Origin: Tubiluchus corallicola
Taxonomy: Eukaryota > Priapulida > Priapulimorpha > Priapulimorphida > Tubiluchidae
Direction: 5' to 3'
Assembly: GCA_030141605.1 (NCBI GenBank)
Contig: JAQGDQ010000001.1
Span: 2,142,501 to 2,206,500 of the forward strand
Length of the DNA: 64,000 nt
Shown here: piece after piece, positions 21,473-32,903 of the stretch
Layout: every line of letters starts with the position of its first letter
Position numbering within the stretch: the first letter of the stretch is position 1
Notes under the pieces: generated by a model
What the model saw: only the letters and a program-made list of their open reading frames with translations
Told to the model about the DNA's origin: nothing
Databases searched by the model: none
Made by a program: the position numbers and the translations under genes

Positions 21473-23840
21473 TATTGTTTGTTTTTTGTCGCGTTTCTAC
21501 AAAACACTTAGAAACGGTACAAATGTTGGTTGGTATGGACATTGCAAGAACACATTGAAGTTATGTTTAAGTCCAGCAGATGACACTTCCTGACAAAAAT
21601 ATGAGCTTGGCAACTAGAAAAACCCAAAGCAAAATGACAGTTTCCACGAGCTACTATCGGATTTTGAAAATAGAAGTTTTTTACAATTGCAGTACTAGTT
21701 TATAGCGAGAAAAGTGGGTACTGGGATATAAAATGAGATTTTTAGTTTTTTGAACATTTTCTTGATAATTTGCGTGCTAGAACATAAAAGTCCAATACTC
21801 GTTCGTTTTCTATAAAAAACGAAAAATTGACATTTGACCAAATTTCTGGTACATCTTACTTTGAAGCACAATAACGAAGCTTATGTTGACTTACGGGTGG
21901 TTTTTGGCACAAAATGTCAATTAACATCTTGCCCAATCTCAAAGTCCACGGAAATTTATGGACTGTCTATAAAAATGTTAGTTTTTTACTCGTGTCATGA
22001 CTATAATTATACTGTTTTATAAACAACAAAAACAATAATGATTAGAGATGTTCGTAATTATACACTTATGGATATCATTATAGTCCATCATAATCATGCA
22101 TATCATTCACCAGACTAATGAAGCCAACGAAAAACTGTGAGTCAGCCATGCAAGATTCCAACCCAGATTCCCAGAATAAAGCTACAAACTCTATCCATTT
22201 GAACAATCGACCCACATGACTAAATCAGATCTGAATTCGCATGCTCGTAGTAGTAATTCATAACCTTTGCTGCTAGCAGTCAGTCAGAACCACATAATTC
22301 GGTGCTAAAATTAGAATAGAGCCCCTGAGCCAAATGAGTAATGTTTAGTGAACCCCATAGAAATACTACGACACTGTACTGTACTTTTTAAATAACTTTT
22401 ATCAAATAAATATTAATGCTAAAATTTATGGTTAATTATATAAAAAAATTAATATTCAAACAAAACCTATTGAAAATAATACTGCCGCACAATGGCCGTG
22501 CAGCATGTGTATTTGTTGTCGAATCAAAGCGGCAATGTACTTTAGAAGACGGAGTAAGCGTCTATAGCAACAAGGCAAAATTTTGTTCTTTGTTTGGATG
22601 ACTTATGTAACCAATTATTGAAGCCTAATTACTGTTACTACAACTATGTATTGTATATGCATACCAGTTTACCGTATTATCGAAACGTGGTTGCGACCAT
22701 CGAAACAGTATTCACATCCTAATTACTAACCGCCAATCAACCGAACTAAGAATGAGTGCCGAGATCTCTCTTTGTGGGCCTAATTGATTTCTAATTTCGT
22801 GTTTATAATTCATGTCTACTTTGTTTTGGGCGAGCTTGCAGTTATAATAAATTTTGCTACAATATTTAGATATTGGCCGCAGGGAGCATAGCCAAGTTCT
22901 AAAGTTAGGGGCAGCAAGGACATAAAAAAGGGCCAGTGTCACATGAAGCAATTATGTGTTTGTCTGTACCACAACAGACAGTATGAATGTGTGACAAGAA
23001 CATATTAATATTATTATAATAATTAGATTTGATGTAATTTGATACTTGGTTCAATAAGTCAAAATTTACAAATGAGTTTTATAAATACACGCTCATTTCA
23101 AAAACACAGGAGCCAGGTTGGTCAAATAAAGTAATGGCTCCAGAAAATTTTTCCAAGGCTGTACAATTAAAAAATCGTCTGTAACCTACTTTTACAACAA
23201 AAGTAGAGTTAAATTTATAGGATTGTTGCTTCAAACACTAGTGCTGTTGTTATACGATATTATAAAAATTTTGAAATTTAAAATCTTACAAGTGTCACAC
23301 CATTGCCTAAAATTAATTTAGCAATTATTAAAAAATTGTCAGTGTAATTTCTTACGGTTTCTTCTGTCGATAAAATTTCACTTGTGTATCAATGACATGT
23401 GGCTGATTTAGAAAGCAATTCTAAGCCAATGTTAAACAAGTTACAGGATCAGCTACATGCATAATTGTGATAATCACATTTGTATTAAGTCTGATGACCA
23501 GAGCCGGCTCAACCTGGTTCAGTTAGGGGTCTTTGGGAGTAAGCGTTCCCAGCAGGACTAGTGCAGAGCCCTGGCCAATATTACTTTTGTTTGCATTTTA
23601 ATGATCCCAAAAGACCTTGATTTGAAATAGAAATTTGAAACTTCGTGCTTTATGTAATTGCTTTTTAATGAACTAATTATCTTATAAGATAACTTGTTAA
23701 TTAAAATAGAAATTTGTATTTTGTAGAATTCTGCATCAAACCTTATCACTTTTAACAAGTACACTGTACTTCGTTTTTGCCTTTGATATCTTAAAAAAAG
23801 CTCCATATGGAGTAAGTGTAAATTCCACTAGATAAGATTG
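21473..23840. other. AT-rich intergenic stretch with one SINE-like insertion
   Basis: No exon or domain is recognised. A tRNA-like segment lies on the minus strand at about 22,145-22,225. The short open frames in this interval have no supporting features. Confidence 0.5.
22145..22225 (-). mobile_element. Possible tRNA-derived SINE head (minus strand)
   Basis: The minus strand reads TTGTTCAAATGGATAGAGTT, resembling a tRNA D-arm/A-box, then about 25 bases later GGGTTGGAATCTTGC, resembling the T-arm B-box (GGTTCGANNCC with changes). It looks like a diverged tRNA-like SINE head, not a working tRNA gene. Confidence 0.4.
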
Positions 23841-23999
23841 AGGTCAGTTTCTCAGAAAAATTCTTTCGCATTAAAACCATTTTCGAGAAAAAATTCCCAG
23901 AAAAACTTTTCCCAGGAAGATCTTTTAGCAGAAAAATCAGGATTGCATTTTTAATTGCAAGATCTGTTATTTTAATAGGATAAAGACTACATTTGACTA

Positions 24000-24125
24000 T
24001 TTCCTATTTTTCTTTTTGCCCCTCCCTCTCCCTCTTCACTGACTTGGCTACCCCTATCTCTCTTTCGCCTGCTCTCATTCTCCTACTCTCTCTCTCATTC
24101 CCTCCCCCGTCTCTCTCCTTTAATT
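24000..24125 (+). repeat. Polypyrimidine tract inside the MULE left end
   Basis: A run of C and T with CCTCCCTCTCC and TCTCTCTC words. It is equivalent in place and in following sequence to the tract at 40-310. Confidence 0.75.
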
Positions 24126-24638
24126 ATTTACAGCTCTTTGATTAATGGCTATCAGAATAATTGGAAATGATACAATGGTACAAGTACAGCAGACAGTCAG
24201 AACGTACAATATTTTGGTACACTAAATGCTGGTTGACATTTTCCCATCCATGGTTGCTCATTATTATTTTCAATGTTTCCTGCTGGACAGTTGTTACAGC
24301 AATAAGCATTAGAGAAATGAATACATTGAACGAGCCGGCTGTTTTTCTCAATTCAACTAAAACGAAAAATATATTACTACAATGCGGCTTCATCTATTAT
24401 ATTGCCAAGACTAAAGACACGACCTCATACTGTGGTTGCTGTTATCCAGGATGTTCAGCTAGAGCTAAAGCAATAGGCAATATTGTGGTGACTACTAACA
24501 ACCACAGCCACCCACCACCTGAGGTATTTAACAGTGTTCCTACATTTTTTAATTTTGTATTAATGAGAGTATGATGCATTTCTTGACTCTAGGGTAGACT
24601 TCTAGTAAAGTAAATTTCATAAGTTTAACAAGTAGTGT

Positions 24639-24765
24639 GCCTCTATGGCGTAGTGGTTAGCATAGCTACCTTGATAGTAGGTCTGGGATTTAGTCTCATT
24701 GGAGATGCAAAACTTTTTCACATTTTTTAATTTAGTATTGCATTTATATGATCCTCTTATTAATC
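24639..24765 (+). mobile_element. tRNA-derived SINE inserted in the MULE
   Basis: The head GCCTCTATGGCGTAGTGGTTAG has a clear tRNA A-box (TGGCGTAGTGG). A 7-base anticodon-like loop and a decayed B-box follow, then AAAACTTTTTCA and a tail (TTTAATTTAGTATTGC). The tail closely matches the one after the tRNA-like B-box at 58,722, so both belong to one SINE family. Confidence 0.65.
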
Positions 24766-25145
24766 TAACCTTGTCAAATGTACTGATTAGTACAGCTCTA
24801 CTCCCTATGTACTGTTCAGTTTGAGATATTTAGGCCTTTGTCGTAACACATATTGTATCATTTTAGGAAGAGATTATTGCCTGGCAGTGCACTGCAACAG
24901 TGAAGTAAGAAACTGAAACAGATATGGGACATCTTTAAAACAAATTTTTGATAGGAGCAGGCTAATGCCATTTTAGTTAGTGGACATCCAGACAGAGAGT
25001 ATTTAATGCCAGCGATGCTATCAAGTGCTCAACTATAACACATTGCTCAAAGGTTTGGATTCGTCCTAATTATAAAGTACCACTCAGTCACAGGATAGGT
25101 AGCATTAATATGATTAACAGACAGATAGAGGAACACAGGTTGAGA

Positions 25146-25156
25146 TGGGGGAGAGA

Positions 25157-25240
<84 letters not shown>
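25146..25240 (+). repeat. (GA)n microsatellite
   Basis: About 90 bases of near-perfect GA repeats with one or two interruptions. It lies between the zinc-finger and catalytic remnants of the MULE. Confidence 0.98.
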
Positions 25241-25241
<1 letters not shown>

Positions 25242-26933
25242 GCGAATTAATATGTACTAAATGATTTATATTAAGTATTTAAGCACAGCGGATATACATT
25301 CTCTGGTGTGTATAACGAACAATAACGGTATTTTAAAGTTGGTCAGTTGAATGTTTACTGACATTTTTTTTTACTGTGAGGATTTGTTGTGTTGCCCCCA
25401 ACTGTGGACCTCCATTGCAAAACAAAAGATCTGACATAGTGGTGTCAGACACCTTAAAAAATTTAGATGGCAAAGGTTTTTTGCTAGTAGATGATGGAAT
25501 GGATGACCACATATTAGTTTTCAGCGATCCAGGTGCATGTCTGTTCAGTGCTTACTCATGTATGGCACATTTAAATACGTGCCACCTCTGTTTACCCACT
25601 TTTTGTTATAGTTTGATACCTAATGGCCACGTAATACTAATTCTTTCATGCCAAACTAAACCGAACAAATGTGCCATGGTACTTCAGGCTGTTTCATTTA
25701 ATCGAAGAACTGACTCAAAGATATCAGCTAATTTTATGAGCAGGGTTCGTTATGTGCGAGAATTCATCATGTACGCATTTGTAAACGTATTGGGTAATAA
25801 CATTTGAATGCAAATCTGTCATTTTCATTTTGCACAGGCTATTTGTTGAACAATAGGATGTTATGGATTTATGGCAGTGTATCGTCAGCACTAGAATGTG
25901 CCTAAATGGGTTCACTCAGTAGTGGGATTAGCATTTTTACCTGAACAAGAAATACTACCTACGTGGATAGAGTTTGTGAACTTAACTCTGTCGTGCCAGC
26001 AGAGTTTTCTGAATATGTGGAGGACATCTAGACAGCACAAATCTTCAAACCATGTATTCCACACATTAGTGGTGTGTTAAGCACAAGCAGAAAATGGCGA
26101 AATAAATTCTAACAATCATGCTGAAGGCTACAACAGTAGACTTGGGAAGAATTTTGGCTAAACACCGAAATCTCTAGCACTTTGTAGAAAAATTTGCCAA
26201 TGAAGCTCTCGATTTTCAGCCTCAGAGAGCACATATCGAATAAAGCTGGAATCATAGGCACACCTATAAGAACGCACCTATAAGAAAGACGCGATCAGCA
26301 GATATACCGCTTTAAGGACCATTACAGATTAGATAAGTAGAAGGCAGTTTTGTTAAAGCTTTGGGTGTGCTACTTTTAAGAATTCATTCCTGTAATTAAG
26401 GCATAGTATTGAAAGTACAATCTTGAGAAATTTAGACCTAATTCTGTTTAAAAGGTCAATCTTGTTTTTTAATTTTGTTGTGATGTCATTACTACAACTT
26501 CTAGCTGTTAGTAGCATGAAATTGTTTTGCGAAGATCAAAATGATTTTCTACCTAATCTTTGACATTATAATTTTTTACTTTCTTCTCTTAACAAGTTGG
26601 CCAACCTTTTTGATCATGTGATACACATCAATTAATACACACAGTTAAAATAAATTGATGGATTGATATGACCCTTATCAACCAATATCCATATTTGGAA
26701 TAAATTACAATATTTTCATCACACCCTTCTATTGCATAATATCCACTGTGCCCTAAAAAGGATTTCTGTCATTTTCCATGAATTTTGTTTTCTATCAAAT
26801 GCCACTTCTAGGTAAAAGATTTTCTGGGAAATGGCAATTCTTGGAAGTCGATTTTTCTGTCAGAAAAGTTTGCTGTGAATTTTTTTTCTGGCAAATAAAC
26901 TTCTAGGATAATATTCTTCTGGGAAACAGGTCT

Positions 26934-28560
26934 ACCCCTTTTATATAACTTGTTTGTTGTTTGTATTATTGGTGCACAGATTACAGATTAAATGTAAACA
27001 TGTTATAATAATACAGTTTATAGACTAAATGTAAACATGTTAAAATAATATATACAAACTACCACCATACGTGTGCTACCACGCTTAATGGTCGAACCTG
27101 GTGGAAAAGTCATCCATCCAGTTAGCACTCCCTAATTTAGGGCCGTCAGGAAATCAGTGAATCTAAACCTAATCTGGCATCTGTTCAGAAAGGCATTACT
27201 ACAATATTATAATAAAAATGCACTATAACACAATGTGAAATATGCTCAGCTTCCATAGCTTGCCACATCATTAAAAATTCAAAATACAGCCTTCCGTTCT
27301 TTGTTCATCGCAAACTTTTGCACTGGCTGCTTAATGTCTATTTCCTTAAAGCAACTTACATTCAATTGCAATTAATAGAACTTTGCAAGTCATTGTTTAT
27401 ATTATTGATGTATTAATTTTATTAAAACCAAATGCAATGAGTGGATGCAATGAACTCAAAATTTACTCATTTGTGATTTAAAACACATTTTTGCTTGACC
27501 AATAAATTTCTCTCCCGCAAGTTTTAATAAATTTTCTGTCCTAGGCATTGCCTAGTTCGAGTCTGTCTTCAGCCGGCCTTGCTGATGACTGAAACCAAAA
27601 ATAAAAATTACATTGTAATTATCTTTAAATATTTTATTACAAAAATTGGTGAGCAATGTTACTGCAATTGCAATCATCAAGCTTTCAATGAAGTGTAGTA
27701 AAGGTTGGTCCTGAGCATTTGTGAACAGTCTCAGCTGAAGTATTGAAGTTTACAAGACTGAATTTTTATGGGATAAGTTGTGGTCTCTCCTCTGAATGAC
27801 GGAGTTTAGGTTCAACTGATGCATGAAATTGGCATGATGTTAAAAATCATTTTATCAAAAATGCTGTATATCTTCAAAGTGAGGTAAGACTGATGTCGGT
27901 AGGCTATGTAAGGTCTCTCTTCAAAATGGTTACAGTTGGTGCTTTGCTGATTCTGCTACAGGTCAGATGTTACTTTTCAAAATGTAGTACAAGTTTTAAA
28001 GAAATCTCTATAATCCATTTTTGAAGTAATGCAATGTAGACAAATAAATCGTATTACTGCATATAATGGACTTTCTATAAGAGGTTCATATTTGACATTA
28101 GATGATTTTTTTTAGGTAATTGCTATAATTTTTAACTTGTTAACTGCAGAAGCAGACAGCAAACCTGGTGGGCTATTCATTCATGATGTAATGTGACTAG
28201 GCTGCTTTGCTTTTTCAAGTTAAATCAAACAAAACCATGACGTGTTTTACACTAGTTTCAACAGAATATAAAATACATATATCAGTTATGTAAACATTTA
28301 CATAATTGTCATTATAGATCAATGATCATTACAGCACTTTGGTAATTCTTTTCATATTTAGACCTATACAACTATGATCATATTTAGTTGATTGGTAATT
28401 GATGATGAATGCATGATAATACTATCACAACCCTTTTCTGCAAAAAGATTCATTTTTTCAAATGAAAGTACTAAATTCTAAATAGGTATAGTACAATTAA
28501 ATCTGTAAATAAACTTTTCCTGTTATTTGTGTTTAGAATTTTTTGCCACATCTTTAACAA
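26934..28560. other. Intergenic region upstream of calaxin
   Basis: AT-rich with no recognised exon. A 36-bp segment (AGATTAAATGTAAACATGTTA-like) is duplicated in tandem at about 26,982-27,046. The calaxin promoter must lie near the right end but no TATA box or other element stands out. Confidence 0.5.
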
Positions 28561-31500
28561 ATGGCAGCAAGTTTAAGGCAAGCAAGGGCAAAAATTGAGA
28601 ATATTCACAAACACTCTCACTGTAAGTATGAGAATTATTGATTTACTTTGATCAGCGTAGATATAAATGCTGGTCAGTCACTCCGTTTCATTATCACTGG
28701 CAGCATATTAAACAGCAGATATTGTCATGCAATTAATTTAGCATGTCAGGCTTCACTCATCTTTGAAACTCACTCAACAGTTATTGTGAGCTAAATGACT
28801 ACAATTCTTCTACAGTTAGCAAACGTGAAGTAGAAGAACTACTAAAAATATATGCGTCGCTGACTAAGCCTAATGAAAAACTTGATCGAGTCAACTTTCG
28901 GGATGTCCTGTTTAACTATTTCAACATGACAGATGATATTCTAATGGACAAAGGTATGAAGATTATAGAAATAAAAGTGCAAGGTAGCAAGAGTAGCCTA
29001 TTTAATAGCAGCCTTGCAGACATATTATCTTGCATTATGAAATTATTTTCCTGAAAATACGTTTCATTTTAAAATTAATCAAACCAAAAGACTAAACAAT
29101 GGGGATTCACCTACATCAGTGATATAATTACTGACATAGAAACGTTAGTTTCAATTCCTTTCTGTTGTGAAATAGTTGGCTTTTCTTGCTGTGTTATAAC
29201 AATATGAAGCATTGAATGAACATTCCTAATGATAAATGTACCAAATGTAACACAGGTATTTACATAGCTGTGTTGGAGTTACAGTTTATCTAGTTCATTT
29301 TTCACATGTATCCTAAATAGATGTATTATATTTGTAAACTCGCTACTTGCACAAATTAATTTGTAAATTAAATCTTACTACCTGTTTATTTTTACCAAGT
29401 ATTTTTAATTTTTTTATTTCATAATATTGTTAATTAATGTAATGTAAATATAGAATATTAATTAACGGCTGGTTTTTTTATCATACTTCAAAAACGTCAT
29501 ATACTTTTTCTGTGAAGTATTTTTTGTGAAAAAATTGTTTTTGGCAAGAATATTTTCCTTGTAAATAAATTTTCTGGAACGAACTTACTATAGAACCTCC
29601 ATTATTACATAAAACACATTCCTGGAAAACAAAATTGCCCCATATTTAGCTTATCTTAGCTAAAATTTGCTATTTGAGAATAATAATTATTTTCCTTCTT
29701 GCAACATACAAATTTTGTGAACACTAAAATGTTCAACAGAATATGTTCACAAACATCTTAAAACTTTTGTTACAAACAACCTACCAGTTATGTAATGTTC
29801 TGGAGTAAATATGTAATGCATGAATAATTATACAATTTAAATATGTTTTTTAAGTTTTTAGGACATTTGATGATGACAACGATGGAATTGTGAGCCAAGA
29901 AGAATGGATTGTGGGACTTTCAATTGTTCTAAGAGGAAGTATTGAAGAACAAGCAAAGTGTAAGCAGTTCACAACAATATCTGAATTATCTTACTACAGG
30001 AAATAATGCGTTCTGCCAAACATTTTGTGCATTTATTAATCTACTTGTAATTTCCAAGCCTAAAATCGAAAAGGGTAAGGAATTAAAATACTGTCAAGAT
30101 TTACCATATTAGATCTTGCTTCTTTCTAGATTGTTTTTCCGTGTATGATGCTAATGGTGATGGCCACATTTCTCGGGAAGAAGTTTTTCATATGCTCAAG
30201 AACAGTTTAATCCGGCAACCTACTGAAGAAGATCCAGATGAAGGAATAAAAGATCTAGTGGAATTAGCCATGAAAAAAATGGTGAGCACATCTAGTTTTT
30301 AATATAACACTAACTATAAAAGTAACTTGTATTTTCAGATGTACAATAACGATGTATACTACAAAATCTTGAAAAAACTAGTTTTCGTGGCAAGGTAACT
30401 TAATGGTGCTTAACGCAATTTCAGGTGCAAATTTCAAATTTTGGTCTTTCTTGTGTATTTTGTAACTTTCCTCATTCAAGTATGTATGATTTTCTTTAAT
30501 CTTGACAGTTTGTTTTCAATAGTCTACAAAAATGTTTTCTTATTTATGAAGGACATGGACCATGATAACCGGCTATCCTTACAAGACTTTAAACAGGCTG
30601 TTGCACAAGAAAATCTTCTGCTTGAAGCATTTGGCCCTTGCTTACCAAGTCCAAAGGTAACTATGAAAAGTGAACTATATTTTACACATTTAGAATGTAA
30701 TCTCAGTTTCCATTCAAAAAGATATTTTTCTTATAAGTGTTGTAAACCGTTTTTTTGCAACTATTTTTCGATTGTACAATTAAAATGTTTTTGCTGCTAT
30801 TTATTTTTTCGGTGGCAAGATCTTAAGATCAGTTTTTTCGTCAAACTAGTATGGCAGTTTTAGTTTGGCAAAGTTTGATGGTATCAAACCATCTTGAATT
30901 CGTCAAACAAAAACTGACAAATTCATACCCAACAGCCAATAGTAACGCGCGTTCGTCACAACATACCGACTGCTCATTTTCGCACGGCGTTCAGGAATTT
31001 TATCATTATAATTTTGCAAGTGGCATAAATATTCGATGATCAGCATACGGCGTTGGTTAGTTAAAATGAACTTCTTGCAGTAAATAGTCAAATATTGCGG
31101 GTGTGACGTATGCGCACAATTGAAAAAGTCACGCAACACCTCAACATTTAAATGTTCGAAAATCAGGCTGCAACTGCCTCTTTCCATTCTTCGCTGTAGC
31201 TATTTTTTTCATATGAACTTTTAACACTTTCTTTTCCAATTTCGATTTTTTAATTGTTCAATCCGAAGCTAGCCCAACAGACAAATTTGACTGACACCCT
31301 TGTTGAATAGTTACTGCCACAGTTTGATGAAGTTTGATATCGTCTAAACACGCACCGGTTTTTAAATTGGCAGTTTTTGTTTGTCAGTTTTAGTTTCCCA
31401 GTTTAGAAACTGATCGTCTAAATGGACCATTAGTTGTTGAAAAAAATTTGAGACTCGTAAGTGTTAATTCATGTTGAACTTCATGTGCATAATAATACCG

Positions 31501-32452
31501 CCTGTGTACATACATGTAATAAACTGCTAGTCTCAAATTTTCATTTCAATACGTAATTATCAATATGCAACAATAGTCTTACATATCCTCATATATGTAT
31601 GTATATATATATATATACTCTGCTTATGTAGATTATACAATTCGGAATTGGCGTTACTACTAGCATATTGATTATAGTGGCACTGGTTGATAAACAAAGA
31701 TTGCAAATAATAATAGGCGCAGCTGTTATGAGAGCTGCTCTTAAAAAATTATTGAGAAAAGCTGATTGCCGATTCAGAGCACATACTGATTCATAAAAGA
31801 TAAAACCAGTCTAACTACCAAGCAAACAAATTTTACAGTGTACTGCTTGATCCCAGCATTGTAAAATTCGTAACTATTACTGATTAGTTTATAACATTGG
31901 ATACTGTAAGTTGCATACATTCTGTAAATCTTTGTTGTCACTGTCACATGTACAGCTGAAAAGCATGTGACATAAGAAAAATAAAATTTTTGCGAATTTG
32001 CAAGTTCTACATGCTGTTTAGTTTTGCAAATTCACTCCTATTCGCAAATTTCATGAAAGCATTTTAAGCGAAAAGTCTTCAGTAAAATAATACTTGGATT
32101 CAAATTTTTGTTTCTTTTTAATATCCATTGTATTACACAGAATATCTTGTTGCTTTGAAAATATAAGTATTGTTTTATTAGCTAAACCAAAGGGCATGCA
32201 GAAAATTCTGATTTCTGAAAATAGTAGAAAACTCCTCTTTGAGTTACCAAAGTGACCAGATATTTGCTCAAAAATAAGCCTATACTGAATGTCAGCTATT
32301 CTAGGGCTAAAGTTCGTTAAGCTTTAGCAGTTTATCACCCAAGTATATTTGGTCTGTTTACTGTGAAGCAAACCAATATCAATATTTTTTGTATTCTCTT
32401 GCAGGCCGCTGAAGCATTTTTAGCTACATTTGCTGACGAGTATGCAGTATAG
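28561..32452 (+). CDS. CLXN: Calaxin / EFCAB1 homologue, EF-hand dynein regulator, six exons
   Basis: Exons 28,561-28,621, 28,816-28,953, 29,855-29,959, 30,130-30,281, 30,552-30,656 and 32,405-32,452 join in frame into 202 residues, close to the roughly 210 of vertebrate calaxin. All introns are GT-AG. The start ATG opens [19 protein letters not shown]. Family landmarks are [14 protein letters not shown] across the exon 2-3 junction and three EF-hand loops: [24 protein letters not shown] and [12 protein letters not shown], the last ending in Asp as in vertebrates. The stretches [19 protein letters not shown] and [11 protein letters not shown] are also typical. Calaxin binds calcium and outer-arm dynein in motile cilia and flagella and adjusts waveform. 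A possible AATAAA signal lies at 32,724. The next gene, RPL7, is tail to tail with it. Confidence 0.93.
29460..29590 (+). repeat. Fragment resembling the MULE terminal repeat, in calaxin intron 2
   Basis: Words such as TTTTTCTGTGAAG, TTTTTGGCAAGAATATT and TAAATAAATTTTCTGGAAC recall the right end of the MULE at 26,770-26,933. Weak match made by eye. Confidence 0.3.
30830..31431. mobile_element. Possible foldback/MITE insertion in calaxin intron 5
   Basis: The left end has GATCAGTTTTTTCGTCAAAC..GGCAGTTTTAGTTTGGC. The right end read on the other strand has GATCAGTTTCTAAACTGGGAAACTAAAACTG. Both are built from short AAACT/AGTTT words, and the interior is more GC-rich than the surrounding intron. 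The match is imperfect and no target duplication was seen. The short open frames here are not considered genes. Confidence 0.35.
31582..31618 (+). repeat. (TA)n microsatellite in calaxin intron 5
   Basis: Alternating TATATATA with a TATGTATG edge. Confidence 0.9.
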
Positions 32453-32867
32453 CAATGCTAAATGGTTAAAGAAATCCCTTAATTTTTAAAAATGAAAAAT
32501 GTGTAATGTATTGAAACTGTATTTATCATTACGTCTATAGGTTGCCAAACTGCAAGAAGCATGACTTCTTTTACAATTGCACTATTTTGTTTTATGCTCA
32601 TACTCTTTTTTATGTCTGCTCACAGTTTTCGTGATATCAATAATTTTGTACACTCTACAGAACAGAACAAAAGGTTTTGCTAGCATGCAAATTTCATAAT
32701 CTATGTTGGTGGGATGTTCTAGAAATAAAATGGTTGACATTAGTACTGTTATGTTGGTTCCTTACATTTCTAAACCATTGTGCAGGTTTAACTGCTACAA
32801 GATCGTTACGAGCAATCTTCCTCATCAGCAGTTAACAAAGAAACTTGGCCACTGTTCCGTAACACAA

Positions 32868-32873
32868 TTTATT
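32868..32873 (-). terminator. Polyadenylation signal of RPL7
   Basis: The minus strand reads AATAAA about 31 bases after the RPL7 stop codon, giving a short 3' UTR typical of ribosomal protein genes. Confidence 0.65.
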
Positions 32874-32903
32874 TTTCAATACCAGCCTTACAGATTTTAA
32901 AGT

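Larger units (their letters stand above)
24350..26260 (+). pseudogene. MULE transposase with FLYWCH zinc finger, frame-broken
   Basis: FLYWCH finger at about 24,385-24,525: GFIYYIAKTKDTTSYC.C, YPGCSARA and NNHSHPP give the expected C-x4-C..H-x-H spacing, with the usual Trp of FLYWCH replaced by Cys. Further on, GKGFLLVDDGMDDHILVF (about 25,468-25,524) precedes the catalytic stretch. That stretch lies in another frame as MYGTFKYVPPLFTHFL (about 25,558-25,605) and corresponds to the family's DGTFK..PPLF motif, with Asp changed to Tyr. The frame then returns for TKPNKCAMVLQAV, a FHF..Q trace at about 25,826, VVGLAFLPEQEILPTWIEF (about 25,922-25,975) and NNHAEGYNSRLG (about 26,111-26,146), matching the C-terminal NN..EG.H..L motif. 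At least two frame changes, several stops and loss of a catalytic Asp show it is inactive. Confidence 0.75.
23841..26933 (+). mobile_element. Decayed Mutator-like (MULE) DNA transposon with FLYWCH domain
   Basis: The ends are imperfect inverted repeats about 100 bp long. The left end starts AGGTCAGTTTCTCAGAAAAAT and the right end read on the other strand starts AGACCTGTTTCCCAGAAGAAT. Both then run on in AGAAAAATTC-type words. Inside are a polypyrimidine tract, a FLYWCH-type zinc-finger remnant and a MULE transposase remnant in the correct order on the plus strand. A tRNA-like SINE and a GA microsatellite have been added within it. No 8-9 bp target duplication was recognised, so the exact ends are uncertain. 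Confidence 0.65.

Noticed and set aside
25150-25240. CRISPR-like or regulatory array
   Set aside because: It is a plain GA microsatellite; nothing in the window resembles a CRISPR array or any prokaryotic feature.
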